A stretch of DNA of 64,000 nt from Diphasiastrum complanatum (lineage: Eukaryota; Streptophyta; Lycopodiopsida; Lycopodiales; Lycopodiaceae), in contig CM055102.1 in assembly GCA_029204225.1 (NCBI GenBank), positions 10,489,456-10,553,455 on the forward strand, given 5' to 3'. Below are positions 33,190 through 44,105 of this stretch, piece after piece. The position numbers and the translations under genes were made by a program. Every line of letters starts with the position of its first letter. The stretch's first letter is position 1. The notes under the pieces are model-generated. The model saw only the letters and a program-made list of their open reading frames with translations. It ran no database searches and was not told the origin of the DNA.

Positions 33190-34700
33190 CTTACGCTGCT
33201 GCCAAACTAAGGCATTACCTATTGCATCAGAAAGTGACTTTCTTTACCAAGAGTACTACAGTCACCTTGATGATGAATAAACTAGAACCTCCTGAGCGCT
33301 TAATGAAGTGGATAATCTCCCTTCAGGAGTTTGATTACACCCTCCAAAGCAAGCTGCCTAAACTGCAAGGGTTAAACGATTGTATTTGCGAGCTGGGAGG
33401 GGTTACTAAGACAGACGATGACTGGGAGACTAATCACTTAAGAGAACTTTTGAGGGTAGACGTTGACACAATTCCTGAGTGGTATACAGCTTTAGCAACC
33501 TATCTATCCACACTAGAGACACCCAGCAGTATGATGACTCCAGAAAAACGAAAGCTACGTCTACAAGCCCTAAAGTTTGCCTTAATAGAGGGCACATTGT
33601 ACATACGAGGTGTAGAAGGGTTGTATCAAAGATGTGTACTAGAGGAGTGTCACGATTCTACCTGTGGGGGCCATTTTGCCGGCCAACTCACAGGGCAGAA
33701 AATTCTGAGGGCGGGTTACTGGTGGCCGACACTATTCCAAGATGCCCATTTACATGTCCGAAACTGCGACACCTGTCAACGAGTTGACAAGACGGATAAC
33801 AAGGTGCGATCGTTAGTTCCAATACAGACTTGTCTCCCTTTTGAAAAATGGGGCATCGACTTTGTTGGCCCAATACACCCAGCTTCATCTAGCCGAAAAT
33901 ATTATATCATAGTGGCCACTGACTATTTCACAAAGTGGGCTAAGGCACGGGCTGTGGCCAAAGACAATGCAAAAGAAACCGCCTGGTTCTTACTAGAACA
34001 GGTGATAGGCCGTTTCGGTACACCCAGAGAACTCATCTCTGACAGGGATACCCATTTCCTAAACAAAACTATCAAAGCCTTGACCGATCAGTTGACGATC
34101 AAGCACCGGAAAAGCACCCCCTACCACCCGCAAGCCAACGGTCAGGCTGAAAGCACGAACAAACAACTAGTAGGAATCCTAAGGAAAACCATATCAGACC
34201 AACAGAGGGATTGGGACAAAAAACTGTACTCGGCATTGTGGGCATATAATGTCACCTATAAGACCGGTACCAACCACACGCCCTTGTTTCTAGTGTATGG
34301 CCAAGAATGTGTACTACCAATAGAAATAGAGCTCCCATCCTTGCGGTTTGCCATGAAGCACAAGCTAGGAGAGAAAGAATCAATACAGCACCGACTGGAC
34401 ACTTTACAAGACCTGGACGAGCACCGAATAGCTGCCCTAAATCACCAAGAAACCCACAAAAGATGCATGAAGGAGATTCATGATCGGAACATGCGCAATT
34501 ACCAGTTCAGACAGGGGCAGTTAGTGTTGTTCTACGATGCTAGACACAAGCTGATGCCTCAAAAGTTGGGGCCACGCTGGAACGGTTCGTATGTAATAGT
34601 GAAGCTGTATGAAAATAACACGGTTAAGCTAGCCGAGTTGAACGGTGAAATTTTTAAACACCGAACCAACATAAACAAGATAAAAGCTTACCGTAGTTAA
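33180..34700 (+). CDS. Gypsy integrase (intact frame, part of pol)
   Basis: A 506-residue open frame beginning in the RNase H tail (YAAAKLRHYLLHQKVTFFT). Integrase inserts the cDNA into the genome. The zinc-binding HHCC module is HDSTCGGHF ... CDTCQ. The DDE core has Asp in WGIDFVGP, Asp in LISDRDTHF and Glu in GQAESTNKQ, all present. The C-terminal part (LVLFYDARHKLMPQKLGPRW, YVIVKLYENNTVKLAE) matches the GPY/F-type tail of Gypsy integrases. There is no chromodomain. It is the only pol domain in the window still open throughout, but it has no start of its own and depended on the broken pol frame. Confidence 0.9.
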   Translation: MGIAYAAAKLRHYLLHQKVTFFTKSTTVTLMMNKLEPPERLMKWIISLQEFDYTLQSKLPKLQGLNDCICELGGVTKTDDDWETNHLRELLRVDVDTIPEWYTALATYLSTLETPSSMMTPEKRKLRLQALKFALIEGTLYIRGVEGLYQRCVLEECHDSTCGGHFAGQLTGQKILRAGYWWPTLFQDAHLHVRNCDTCQRVDKTDNKVRSLVPIQTCLPFEKWGIDFVGPIHPASSSRKYYIIVATDYFTKWAKARAVAKDNAKETAWFLLEQVIGRFGTPRELISDRDTHFLNKTIKALTDQLTIKHRKSTPYHPQANGQAESTNKQLVGILRKTISDQQRDWDKKLYSALWAYNVTYKTGTNHTPLFLVYGQECVLPIEIELPSLRFAMKHKLGEKESIQHRLDTLQDLDEHRIAALNHQETHKRCMKEIHDRNMRNYQFRQGQLVLFYDARHKLMPQKLGPRWNGSYVIVKLYENNTVKLAELNGEIFKHRTNINKIKAYRS

Positions 34701-34847
34701 AGAGAAGCTGAAGTCACCTGTACAATATGTAACACCTTTTCATGTTCACCTTTTCAGGTATCGGAGTGAACGACAAGAAGCATCACGAATACTGGGAACA
34801 CTCAGAGAATCAAAAGTAGCCCTAGTGGCCTTGTACATATACACTGA

Positions 34848-35594
34848 ATGGAAGGGTGCAAAAAACCAAAACAAAAATTCATAAAATCAAGAAAAATACA
34901 AAAAGATTATTGTTGTGATATGGAACTCACCCAAGAACTTGGGACATATACGTTGAAGGTAGATAGAGCCTACATACATTTGAATAGAGAAGGTGCCATA
35001 GGAGCAGTATTGCAGAATCCCAATGGGACTGAACTAGCTAGTATAGGAGTACTATTAGGAAAAGGATTCACAAACAACACTATCGAATACAAAGCCCTTC
35101 TAATCGGTCTACAAATGACCATGCGAGTTGCGCAAACTATAGGCAACCTCCGAATTACGGGGGATTCACAACTCCTAATCCGAGGTATAATTGGCGTATA
35201 CCGACTCAAAAGTAGGACCTTATAGGCCTATGCAATTGCCATCAACGAATACACTAGAGAGTTTTCCCACATCAAACGGATGCATATTCCACGAGCACAG
35301 AACCAACGTGTTGATAGTCTAGCTGCGATAGCCTACGACCATGATCATTACTGGCAATGTGAGCCAGGTAGGGTAGTCATTTCGCCCATAACCATTACTG
35401 CGGAGCTATGGACAGTTCTAAAAGCCCAAGCATGGTATGGAGTTTGGTGGATCAGAAGTCTGATAAACCAATTAGGTCTAGAGAATCCCCAACTCCTAGC
35501 CCAATTACATCAGTTAATGAGCCATGAACTATCTAGAACTTATTTTACGTCACACCAGAGTAGCATAACCAGTGGGTTAATGCACACGGCCTGA
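34848..35594 (+). pseudogene. Additional RNase H-like domain, downstream of integrase
   Basis: The frame reads LGTYTLKVDRAYIHLNREGA, then TNNTIEYKALLIGLQMTM, ITGDSQLLIRGI and, after a TAG near 35225, IPRAQNQRVDSLAAIAYD. These correspond to the four acidic residues (VDG, E, DSQL, ADxLA) of the archaeal-type RNase H carried by Tat-lineage Gypsy elements as a second RNase H. It would degrade the RNA strand of the hybrid. All four acidic positions are kept despite the internal stop. As I recall, in Tat elements this domain usually precedes integrase; here it follows integrase after a 150-base spacer that contains a TTTTCAG acceptor-like sequence (about 34743-34755). Confidence 0.75.
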
Positions 35595-35723
35595 GTACAT
35601 AGTAAAACCTCTACCCTAGCACGAACCTGACAGATATACGGAGGGGGAGAGGGGTGTAAGGTTTAAAGATTTTTTGTACATTCAACACATTGTATATTCA
35701 TATATATAAATGCTAAAACACAT

Positions 35724-36726
35724 GTGATGGAACTCACTGCTGAAGAGAGAATGGAAGACCCACAGAGCAGTAATCAGTCCAAGCAACGCCATAGAAAACT
35801 GACAAGGTTCGTACTGAAAGAAGGACAAAGGACCGATATAGAAATCCAACGTCTGAAAGAAGAATTGAAAAAACAAAAGAACCTACGACTCAGAGCCACT
35901 AACGAGCTGGTTACCATCAATAAGGAGCGAGATACCTGGAAGTAAAAGTACAATAACCTCAAGGAGACTAATGATAGACGACAGATAAGCCATAGGGAGG
36001 GGTATAAAGGGCAGGAAAAGATCCTAGCCAACACCAAGTTGGAACTAGCTGCAACCGAAACTACCATAGCCATGCTAGCTAGGTAGTTACATGAGTATCA
36101 GAGAAAAGAAGTTGCGAGGACCAATCAGGCCTCAGAGTTCCTGCAACCCTTTACCCGCTTACCTTGTGCACCACAAGGAAATTTTGTCGGACAGTCTGTT
36201 CTACAAACATTTCGATGCTTACAGCTTATATCTACCGCCCATGGAGTTTCCGCTAGATATCCAGATTTTTGAGCTATGACCATTTACGAGTTCCGCCCTC
36301 AGATTCACATGGCCACTCATCCCAGGTAGTTTTGAAAACTACAAATATTCCTGTGAGAGCTTATGTAGGTTCTCAGTTGTTGCCGCTCACCAGAAAGATG
36401 ATATCATTAGATTGGTCGGCCACTATGCCTACTGCCTGCAAAATTGGTTACTACAACCTTGGGGCGCTAGGACTAAACCCACCAGGATTCACCTTACCAA
36501 ATGGTGGTACAACCTCAATGAGTCCATGGAGTCAGGAGCGGACCTAGCGTTGTATCTGCGGATGCGTGACAGAACTTCCAGGGAATGCAAAACCCTAAAT
36601 GAGATGTTTTATTTTAAGATCCTGGAAGGTGCCGATCCAGCCCTTCTGGATGTGGCAGAAGTGGACCCCAATTACACCGGAGAGTTGAAAAACCAACGGA
36701 CAGAAATGTGCAAGAATACACTGTAA
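35724..36726 (+). pseudogene. Extra ORF with coiled coil after pol, broken
   Basis: Not recognised. Frame 35724-35945 starts MELTAEERMEDPQ and forms a heptad-like helix (RTDIEIQRLKEELKKQKNLR). It continues in frame past one TAA through ILANTKLELAATETTIAM, another stop, and LHEYQRKEVARTNQASEFL. A second part in another frame (36330-36726) reads QKDDIIRLVGHYAYCLQNWL and ALYLRMRDRTSRECKTLNEM. It lies between the RNase H-like domain and the 3' LTR, where some plant Gypsy elements carry an additional or env-like ORF. No signal peptide or membrane segment is visible. Confidence 0.5.
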
Positions 36727-37538
36727 CCCCCCACCTCACTATTATGCATCATACACTAGACACGGTATGGTGAGCATCTGTTGCAAGTCTCAGTTTTCTA
36801 TGCATATATATTTATTGCATCTCTATAAAAACTCTGAGCTGCATCTGGGCATTTTCTAACTTCTATGGGCATAAATGAATGTCTAGACACAGTTGAGGGG
36901 GGGTTGAGAGAGGAAAAAATGGGAACAAAAACAGTGCAGTGGAGTGAGAGAAGAGTCAGTACAGAGAGGAGACTAGATGGTTATTCCCTATTGAATCAGT
37001 TCTTAGAGAGTATAAGTTGAGTGTCTAAACAAAACAGAATTGGTAATCACCAGTCTGGACTGGTTTCAGAGTTGGGGCATCAAAGCCTCATTGCGTATAC
37101 ATTCACACACACATCAATGACACGGTGTTAGACACAATACTGATGACTTGCATCCATATCATCCCATCTCCAATCCTGAGATTTGCATTTGCATATCCCT
37201 CCATGCACGGGTCCGAAAGTGGGCATTGCCTTACATCTGATAGAATTGGGAGCATTTGCCATTTAGGTCACAGGTGGGTTTTTGCATGTATGAAGACACC
37301 AAACTGTTCAAAGATGCTGTGATTAAATCCAATCCGGTTGCAGATGGATCCTAAGGGCTAAATTGATGGCCTTTGGGTAGGAAGCTGTTGAAGACATCTT
37401 ACCAACTCACTGTGGTTAGCATCACCTAGCAAGGGCGTTGAGCCCACTAAACTTGGTCCACCACCAGGAGCTGGTCTGCAAAACCAGAGACTCTGGGTCC
37501 GCCGTATGTGGACTATACTACCCAGTGGTAGTCGCCAA
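36727..37538 (+). other. Region between extra ORF and 3' LTR, internal polypurine tract
   Basis: No gene is recognised. TTGAGGGGGGGTTGAGAGAG near 36893-36912 looks like a polypurine tract, but it lies about 630 bases before the LTR start at 37539. The sequence immediately before the LTR is not purine-rich. Confidence 0.5.
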
Positions 37539-37763
37539 TGTTAGCCAATATTTTTGCACGGAAAATCGGGCTAATATTGAAGTTTAAGTTTGCAATAATT
37601 GAAAAAACCGGCATGTAAAACCCGGTTATTAGAGAAAAATCAGCACAAATTTGCCTTAGAACTGGGTCCCAGCCCGTCCTAAAGTGGCTAGACACAATTT
37701 AAAAGTAAGAAACTGACTTTCAAAAAAGCCGTCAAAAATATTTTGTGGTCAAGTTTTGTAAGA
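37539..37763 (+). repeat. First part of split 3' LTR of large Gypsy element
   Basis: Begins TGTTAGCC and matches 27150-27374 of the 5' LTR with few differences. Similarity stops at 37763 and resumes at 45017. Confidence 0.8.
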
Positions 37764-38587
37764 CCGAGCCAAAAGTGCCGGTCCACCTAGAATTGGGTCC
37801 CAGCCCGTCCTAAATGTGGCTAGAGAAAAGACTGCAGCGTTAGAAATGGCTTGTGATAAGGTTTTACGGCTTTTTGGCCAGTTGTAAAAATAGCCGGCAT
37901 AGCCGTGCTAAAATCCTACCATGTACAGAGTTGGTTTTACTAATATATGGTTGCCTAGTGCATTTTCAAGGAAACCGTGTTGTCGTGGGAGCCCTAGTCA
38001 TGAATGTCAAAAAAGTCAACCCCAGTCAAAGAGCCATCAAAGAAAAATATCTATCGGGCAAAACCCAAGCTGTGAATTATGGGCAACACTGAAAACTGGC
38101 AGAAACCCTAACGGGTAAAATTGGACAGATTACGGGAAATGGGCAAAGTACGCAAAAAAGTCGATAATCTTGATAAACCAAAAACCAAAAGTTGGGTTGT
38201 GTATACTACAAGGAAAATCAAATGAAAAGCCAAGAAAAATGGAGGACCGAGGGAAATAGAGGACACCTAACAAGAGAGAGAAAGGTTGGCAAGAGTCTTC
38301 AACAACCTTTTGGATCATAAATGCAAGAAGGCCTTAGAGGCTAGCAAAGTTTGGTAGATACCTCCTCTAGCTATTGACAAAAGAAGCATCTTGGCTAGTT
38401 TTGGAAAGGGGCCTTAAATGGCACCAACCCCTACACCCTCAAGGAGGCCACTTGATGTACTTGCCAATGGGAATTGGATAAATGGAAAGAAGGCTTGAAG
38501 GGCATGAAGAATGACAAGATGGCATTTTGAAGGGGGACACTTGGGATTTACTATAAAAGGAGACCACTCTTTGTGTTAAGATATAGT
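37764..38587. other. Left flank of nested Copia insertion, unassigned
   Basis: No gene is recognised. The first 60 bases contain a second copy of GGGTCCCAGCCCGTCCTAAA, which also occurs just upstream in the LTR. The segment may be LTR sequence that the 5' copy has lost, or separate inserted DNA. Confidence 0.4.
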
Positions 38588-38592
38588 TGATT

Positions 38593-39442
38593 TGTTAAAA
38601 TTGGCAAAAGCTAACTTGATCATATCTTGTCAATACCATTATGAGTAGTACATATCATCATAAGACATGTGTGGAGCCTGTTCCCACATGTGAAATAAAT
38701 GCATTTATCATTTAGATGAGTCATATAGGTTGTACATACCATTTCATTTGAGATCTAGTGGCTAAAATGGCCAAAATCTAGTTTTCTAGCTATATGCCAC
38801 TTGGCATCATTTTATTGGTAGGAAAAGCTATTTCACATGGATAGGAGTGATCTCACACGTGCCAAGGACTGCTCACATGTGTGAAAACATCAGTAGTAGG
38901 TGAGATCCAACTTGTAGTAGATATTTGTGCAAGTCCCTATAAATTAGGAAAATTGCCTAAAATCAAGAGAGGTGGCTATAAGCTAGGAAACTTGGTCCAT
39001 GTGCCATATTGATGATTATTGGTGAATCCTTTGATGAGCAGGCACTCTCACACGTGCCAAATCAGCTGAGTAAGCATCAGCTCTTGTGTATATATGGTGG
39101 CTCATTTGGCCATAATTGACATGGAAGCTAAATCTTGGTTTTGGAGCAATTCTAGTGTTTTCTCTCTATTTGTCTTGTGTTTTTATGCATTGATGGGGTT
39201 CTAAGCTTAGTATAATTTATTCTCAGCCTAATGTCCGTACTTAGACAATTTTTCACACGTGTGAAACCAGCAAGTACAAGTTTTGATCAATAATCTTTGT
39301 TCTTGTTAGATTTATTCATCTAGATTTGATCTAAATGCTATCTAATCTTGTGTAGATTGATAGGTTGATCTAATCTAACATCCAATCACACTTGTGGATC
39401 TGATTTAGATCTATTCTTGGTCCATTTTGCTGTACTTTGACA
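38593..39442 (+). repeat. 5' LTR of non-autonomous Copia element
   Basis: 850 bp, TG to CA. It contains five or six CACACGTG/CACATGTG-type palindromes, and GTGTATATATGG near 39086 as a likely TATA box. Confidence 0.93.
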
Positions 39443-41288
39443 TGGTATCAAAGCCAAGTACAAGTGCATTTAAGGCATTGATCTAAACTATACCCAAATT
39501 GGCAGGTTTTTGGAAACAAGCTAATATTGAGGTAGCGAGGTTGAATGGATAGCTAGAACCATCATCTTTGTGCCAAATCTTGCTGTGGGCTGTAGGTGCA
39601 CTTTACACACGTGTGTGGTAGTACAAGACCTGTTTTGGACAATAAAATTCAGTTTGGTGCATTTTGAGCTTCATACACCCAGTTTTGAGTCAATTTAGTG
39701 CATTTTTCAAGCTTTCACTTGTATTGTTTCTATTCCATTGATTTGTTCTCGGTTTAGATCAATCATATAGATGGATTAAAGCTTGTTTACAATACATTGA
39801 AGTTGATTCTCTGATTTTTTGAGTGTACATTGAAGTTGAGAGAGAAAGAGTGCTATAAACCAAAGATTAAGGAGTGATTTGCAAGGGGAGAGATTGAAAT
39901 CCATTATATCTTCATTCTAGATTTGTTCAAAAGTGAAAGAAATGAGTCTAGAAGCATCTGAATGCTAGAAGACACTCTTGGATCAGTCCTCCAAGTGAAA
40001 TCTTAGTGAATTTCTATAGCACAAACACTCATAAAGGCAAAATCTACCAATACAAGGTGATAAGAATTGTTGGCAAGTACTAGGAGAAAAATTTGAGATC
40101 CAAGTCACTTTGTTCACCCCTACTCAAGTGTGTGAGTGTGTTTTTGACTTTAATTAAAGTCATAAATGTGAGTGAGGCATATATGTTGTAGTTGATCCAA
40201 AATTTTCAAGAGATCCTTCCTTTGTAGAGGGAAAGAACTAGTAACTCAATTCTTGACTTTGGTGGAAAAATTGTTTTATTCATTGTGATCAAATCTTGCT
40301 AAGTGGAATTAGCTCTTTGTAAGCACATAATTTAGTGAGAGAGAAGCATCACATTTCTGAAAATTTGAATTTCATTCCAACTGTAAAGAGGTAGAGTCAT
40401 TGGTACTTGGTGGAGTCTAATAGGGGTGAATGAATTCAATTTTTTGAGCAAAACTTTGACATTATATGTATGAAACTCAAATAAGTTCTATTCAACTTTC
40501 TTTGTGAGAGTGTGAGGGTCAAGTTGTGATTCCATTGGGAGTCTAGAACAGGGAGGAGTCCATATTTGAGTGTTCATACATGATTGGGATTCTTTGTGAA
40601 TCTCTAGATGTCTAAGCTTGGTGAAAAATTATTGACATAGATTGTTATCAAACCATTTCATGTCCATTCCAAATCTTAAGAGTCAGATTCTTTGAGTCAA
40701 GAGGGATTCCAAAAGGGGTGATTGGATCTGATATTTGTGTGTTTGAATCAAGTATACATGTCAAGTTTTTGTGATCTAGTGTAGATCCTTTTTTTGTAAA
40801 AATTAGTGGTTTAGTTTGTTGTCAACTCAAATCAAATTCAATCCAAATCTCAAGAGTGAGATTATTTAGGTCAAGAGTGAGTCCAAAAGAAGTGACTAAG
40901 TTTTTTTTTCAAGTATTTGAAACAAAACCCATACTTTGTTCAAGAATCTCAAAAGTTGAGTGAACTAGTCAAGAGAAAAGGAAAATCTAGGTATCAAATC
41001 TTTTCAAATCCATTCCAACTCTTAAGAGGAAGAGTCATTGGTATTTGTTGAGTCTAATAGGGGTGTTTGGATCTGATTTTTGTGATTTGATAGAGTGCTT
41101 TTGTCTTAGTGATCAAAGCAAAGATTAGTTTCCAATTGACTAGGCTGAAAGAGATATGATTCAAAATTTGTGGTCTAGATCTTGTGTAGGTCCTTCTAGA
41201 TTGTTGAATGTGTTCAAATCTAGTTTCTTGAGGGTCACAAATTACATTTTGAAAAGTCATATCACTAGGTTCTACTTCCTCATCATGG
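39443..41288 (+). other. Primer site and long leader of non-autonomous Copia element
   Basis: Starts with the tRNA-Met primer-binding site TGGTATCAAAGCC. The next 1.8 kb has no open frame worth calling. It repeats phrases such as CAAATC(T/C)(T/C)AAGAG and GGTCAAGAGTGAGTCC several times (40380-41040), suggesting that it grew by local duplication. Confidence 0.6.
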
Positions 41289-41656
41289 TATCAATAGGTG
41301 GCTACCTATTGGAGGCAAGTAAGGATCCTAAATGCAACCTTTGTGGCAAGAGAGATCATTTTGTCTCAAGATGCTACAAAATGAAGATCAATCGATCCAA
41401 GGAGAACCAAAGCAAGGGGGCCGAGGTGAAGGATGGAGCTTCAATTTCAAAGTGCAAAGGAAAGAAGGACAAATCCAAGGAAAGGTGTTTCCTTTGTGGA
41501 AAGGTGCATGAGACTTGGAGTCTCACAAGGACTTACAAGATTTGTCTTCAAAAGTCCATCATCACACCTTTCAAACCTTTAGAAGTTTTTCATTTGGAAG
41601 TGCATTGTTTGGTTCAAGATGCAAAGATAAATGTCACTTTCATTAATGTCACTTAG
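41288..41656 (+). pseudogene. Deleted Copia gag: N-terminus fused to zinc knuckle
   Basis: MVSIGGYLLEASKDPK matches the gag start of the 15682 Copia element (MASMGGFLLEASERL) but passes directly to the zinc knuckle CNLCGKRDHFVSRC, skipping about 250 residues of capsid. A basic stretch follows, with a second CFLCGK that lacks its partner residues. The nucleic-acid-binding knuckle is intact; the capsid is gone. Confidence 0.85.
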
Positions 41657-41665
41657 ATTTATTTC

Positions 41666-42897
41666 ATGTCCTTAGAAAGCATTTTGCTTAGAACTTTAGA
41701 AAAGTTCAAATTTATTGTTATGATCCAAGGGATACCAAGAAAGACTAAGGAGGAGCAATCACAAAATGAAAATAATCTCATTTATGCTCTCATGACATCT
41801 TATGAAGAACTATTTTGCTTTGAAGAGATTTTTGTATCTCAAAGGTGGATTAAGGCAATACTAGTTGAGTGTGATGCCTTAGTAGATAGCAAAGCATGTT
41901 TTCTTTGTAAAATTACATTGAATATGAAGTCAAGAAAATGGAAATGTCTTCATAATGTATTTTTTGTTGGTTTCCATAAGATCATGAATGATGTGGTCAT
42001 TCATAATGTTGAAGATTGTAAATTTTCAATTTTAAAGGCAAGTTGTAAACTACTTATGAGAATAAGTGAAGCATCCAAAGTAGACACTTATATCCATAAG
42101 CAAGTAGTTAGCCTTATTGAGATGGAAATACTTCTTGATTTCAATATTAGAAAAATCATGCCAAGTTGTGGTGATTTTTGGACTTATGTTTCTAGCATAA
42201 GTAATGTTGATGATCACATGAAGTACACATTATATGATCATGTTTGTTGTGATCATTTTGAGGCATGGAGGTCTCGGATTTCCATCAAGGAGGAGCACCA
42301 AGAAGGTGATCTTGAGGAGTCATCTCAAGGTTCAAGTGTGCCAAGGATTGAGGAGGAGAGTACTTCTCAAGTTATGATTCCAAGAAGAATATCAAGCTCA
42401 TATGGCTCACATTTCAAGGGAAAGAGGAGCACATTTCAAGTAGTATACATCTCATGGTTTCTTCTCTTATGTCATTTGGTGAATCAATCTGCTTTAGTGA
42501 GACTTTTGCATTTCAAAGTTGGAGTAAAGCAATACTAGTTGAGTATGGTGTCTCTCTTGAGAACATAGTTGATGTTCTTAATGATATGAAATTGATTTTA
42601 GATCAATTAGAAAGCAAATGGTTATTTCATCAAATGTATGCTCTTGAGTCTTGCAAGAGCATGAGTGAGTTGTCCACTCATAGTGTGAAAAATTGTCTTT
42701 TTTCATGTATTGAGGCAAATTGTAAACTCTTTATGAGAGAAAGTGAATCATCATCTAAGGGAACTTATCTCCATAATGAAGTATCTAGCCTCATTAGATC
42801 TGAGATTATCATGGTAACCAAGCATGAAGATATGATACAAACTCTTTCTTATTATAGCATGCATAGTCTTGCCAATGTTGATGAGCCTAATCCTTGA
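41666..42897 (+). CDS. Unknown ORFs of non-autonomous Copia element, internally duplicated
   Basis: Two open frames (41666-42538 and 42454-42897) occupy the place of pol and match no family I know. The first has a short stretch (YEELFCFEEIFVSQRWIKAI) reminiscent of the start of Copia RT. A unit of about 130 codons occurs twice, at about 41800-42150 and 42470-42810. Shared pieces are KAILVE, ASCKLLMR/ANCKLFMR, and a TYxHxxVxSLI segment. Between the copies lies an EEHQEGDLEESSQGSS linker like the Copia integrase-RT linker. No membrane segment or catalytic motif is visible. Whether it is translated is unknown; it may be decayed pol that was duplicated. Confidence 0.45.
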
Positions 42898-43255
42898 GAT
42901 CTTGGTAACATGATGTTGGATCTTTGTGATCCTCATGAGTCAAGAAGGACTCTTTATTTTATCATGGAATTGCAGCTATTTTCAAGGAGGAGGAGCTTTT
43001 GGATCAACCATAAGCTTCAAGGATGGAACAAATCAATGAAAGAGGTGCTAGGATGGTGCAAAGCTCTCAAGTTCATAAAAAAAGTCAACATCAAAGAGGC
43101 ACTATCATGGATATGGTGATTTTGGATCGACATCAAGCTCATTGGCTGATCTTCACACCTTTGAACTAGCAAGGATCCATATTAGAAGACCAATTCAGCC
43201 CATGGAGTCAATCTCAATATCATCATGTTTTTATCAAGTAAGTTTTGAGGAGGAG

Positions 43256-44105
43256 TGTTAAAATTGGCAAAAGCTAACTTGATCATATCTTGTGAATACC
43301 AATATGAGTAGTACATATCATCATAAGACATGTGTGAAGCCTGTTCCCACGTGTGAAATAAATGCATTTATCATTTAGATGAGTCATATAGGTTGTAGAT
43401 ACCATTTCATTTGAGATCTAGTGGCTAAAATGACCAAAATCTAGTTTTCTAGCTATATGCCACTTGGCATCATTTTATTGGTAGGAAAAGCTATTTCACA
43501 TGGATAGGAGTGATCTCACACGTGCAAAGGACTGCTCACATGTGTGAAAACATCAGTAGTAGGTGAGATCCAACTTGTAGTAGATATTTGTGCAAGTCCC
43601 TATAAATTAGGAAAATTGCCTAAAATCAAGGGAGGTGGCTATAAGTTAGGAAACTTGGTCCATGTGCCATATTGATGATTATTGGTGGATCCTTTGATGA
43701 GCAGGCACTCTCACACGTGCCAAATCAGCTGAGTAAGCATCAGCTCTTGTGTATATATGGTGGCTCATTTGGCCATAATTGACATGGAAGCTAAATCTTG
43801 GTTTTGGAGCAATTCTAGTGTTTTCTCTCTATTTGTCTTGTGTTTTTATGCATTGATTGGGTTCTAAGCTTAGTATAATTTATTCTCAGCCTAATGTCCG
43901 TACTTAGACAGGTTTTCACACGTGTGAAACCAGCAAGTACAAGTTTTGATCAATAATGTTTGTTCTTGTTAGATTTATTCATCTAGATTTGATCTAAATG
44001 CTATCTAATCTTGTGTAGATTGATAGGCTGATCTAATCTAACATCCAATCACACTTGTGGATCTGATTTAGATCTATTCTTGGTCCATTTTGCTGTACTT
44101 TGACA
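43256..44105 (+). repeat. 3' LTR of non-autonomous Copia element
   Basis: 850 bp, TG to CA, directly after the polypurine tract and followed by TGATT. About 98 percent identical by eye to the 5' LTR. Confidence 0.93.

Larger units (their letters stand above)
38593..44105 (+). mobile_element. Young non-autonomous Copia retrotransposon
   Basis: Complete element of 5513 bp: 850 bp LTRs on both sides (TGTTAAAATTGG ... TACTTTGACA), PBS TGGTATCAAAGCC at 39443, polypurine tract TTTTGAGGAGGAG at 43243-43255, and a perfect TGATT duplication at 38588-38592 and 44106-44110. The LTRs differ at about fifteen positions by eye, roughly 2 percent, so insertion is recent relative to its neighbours. No protease, integrase or RT domain is present, so it would need enzymes from a related autonomous Copia such as the 14383-17630 family. 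Confidence 0.93.

Noticed and set aside
37440-37538. A complete tRNA gene
   Set aside because: Only an anticodon-arm-like hairpin and part of a T-arm could be matched; no acceptor stem pairs.
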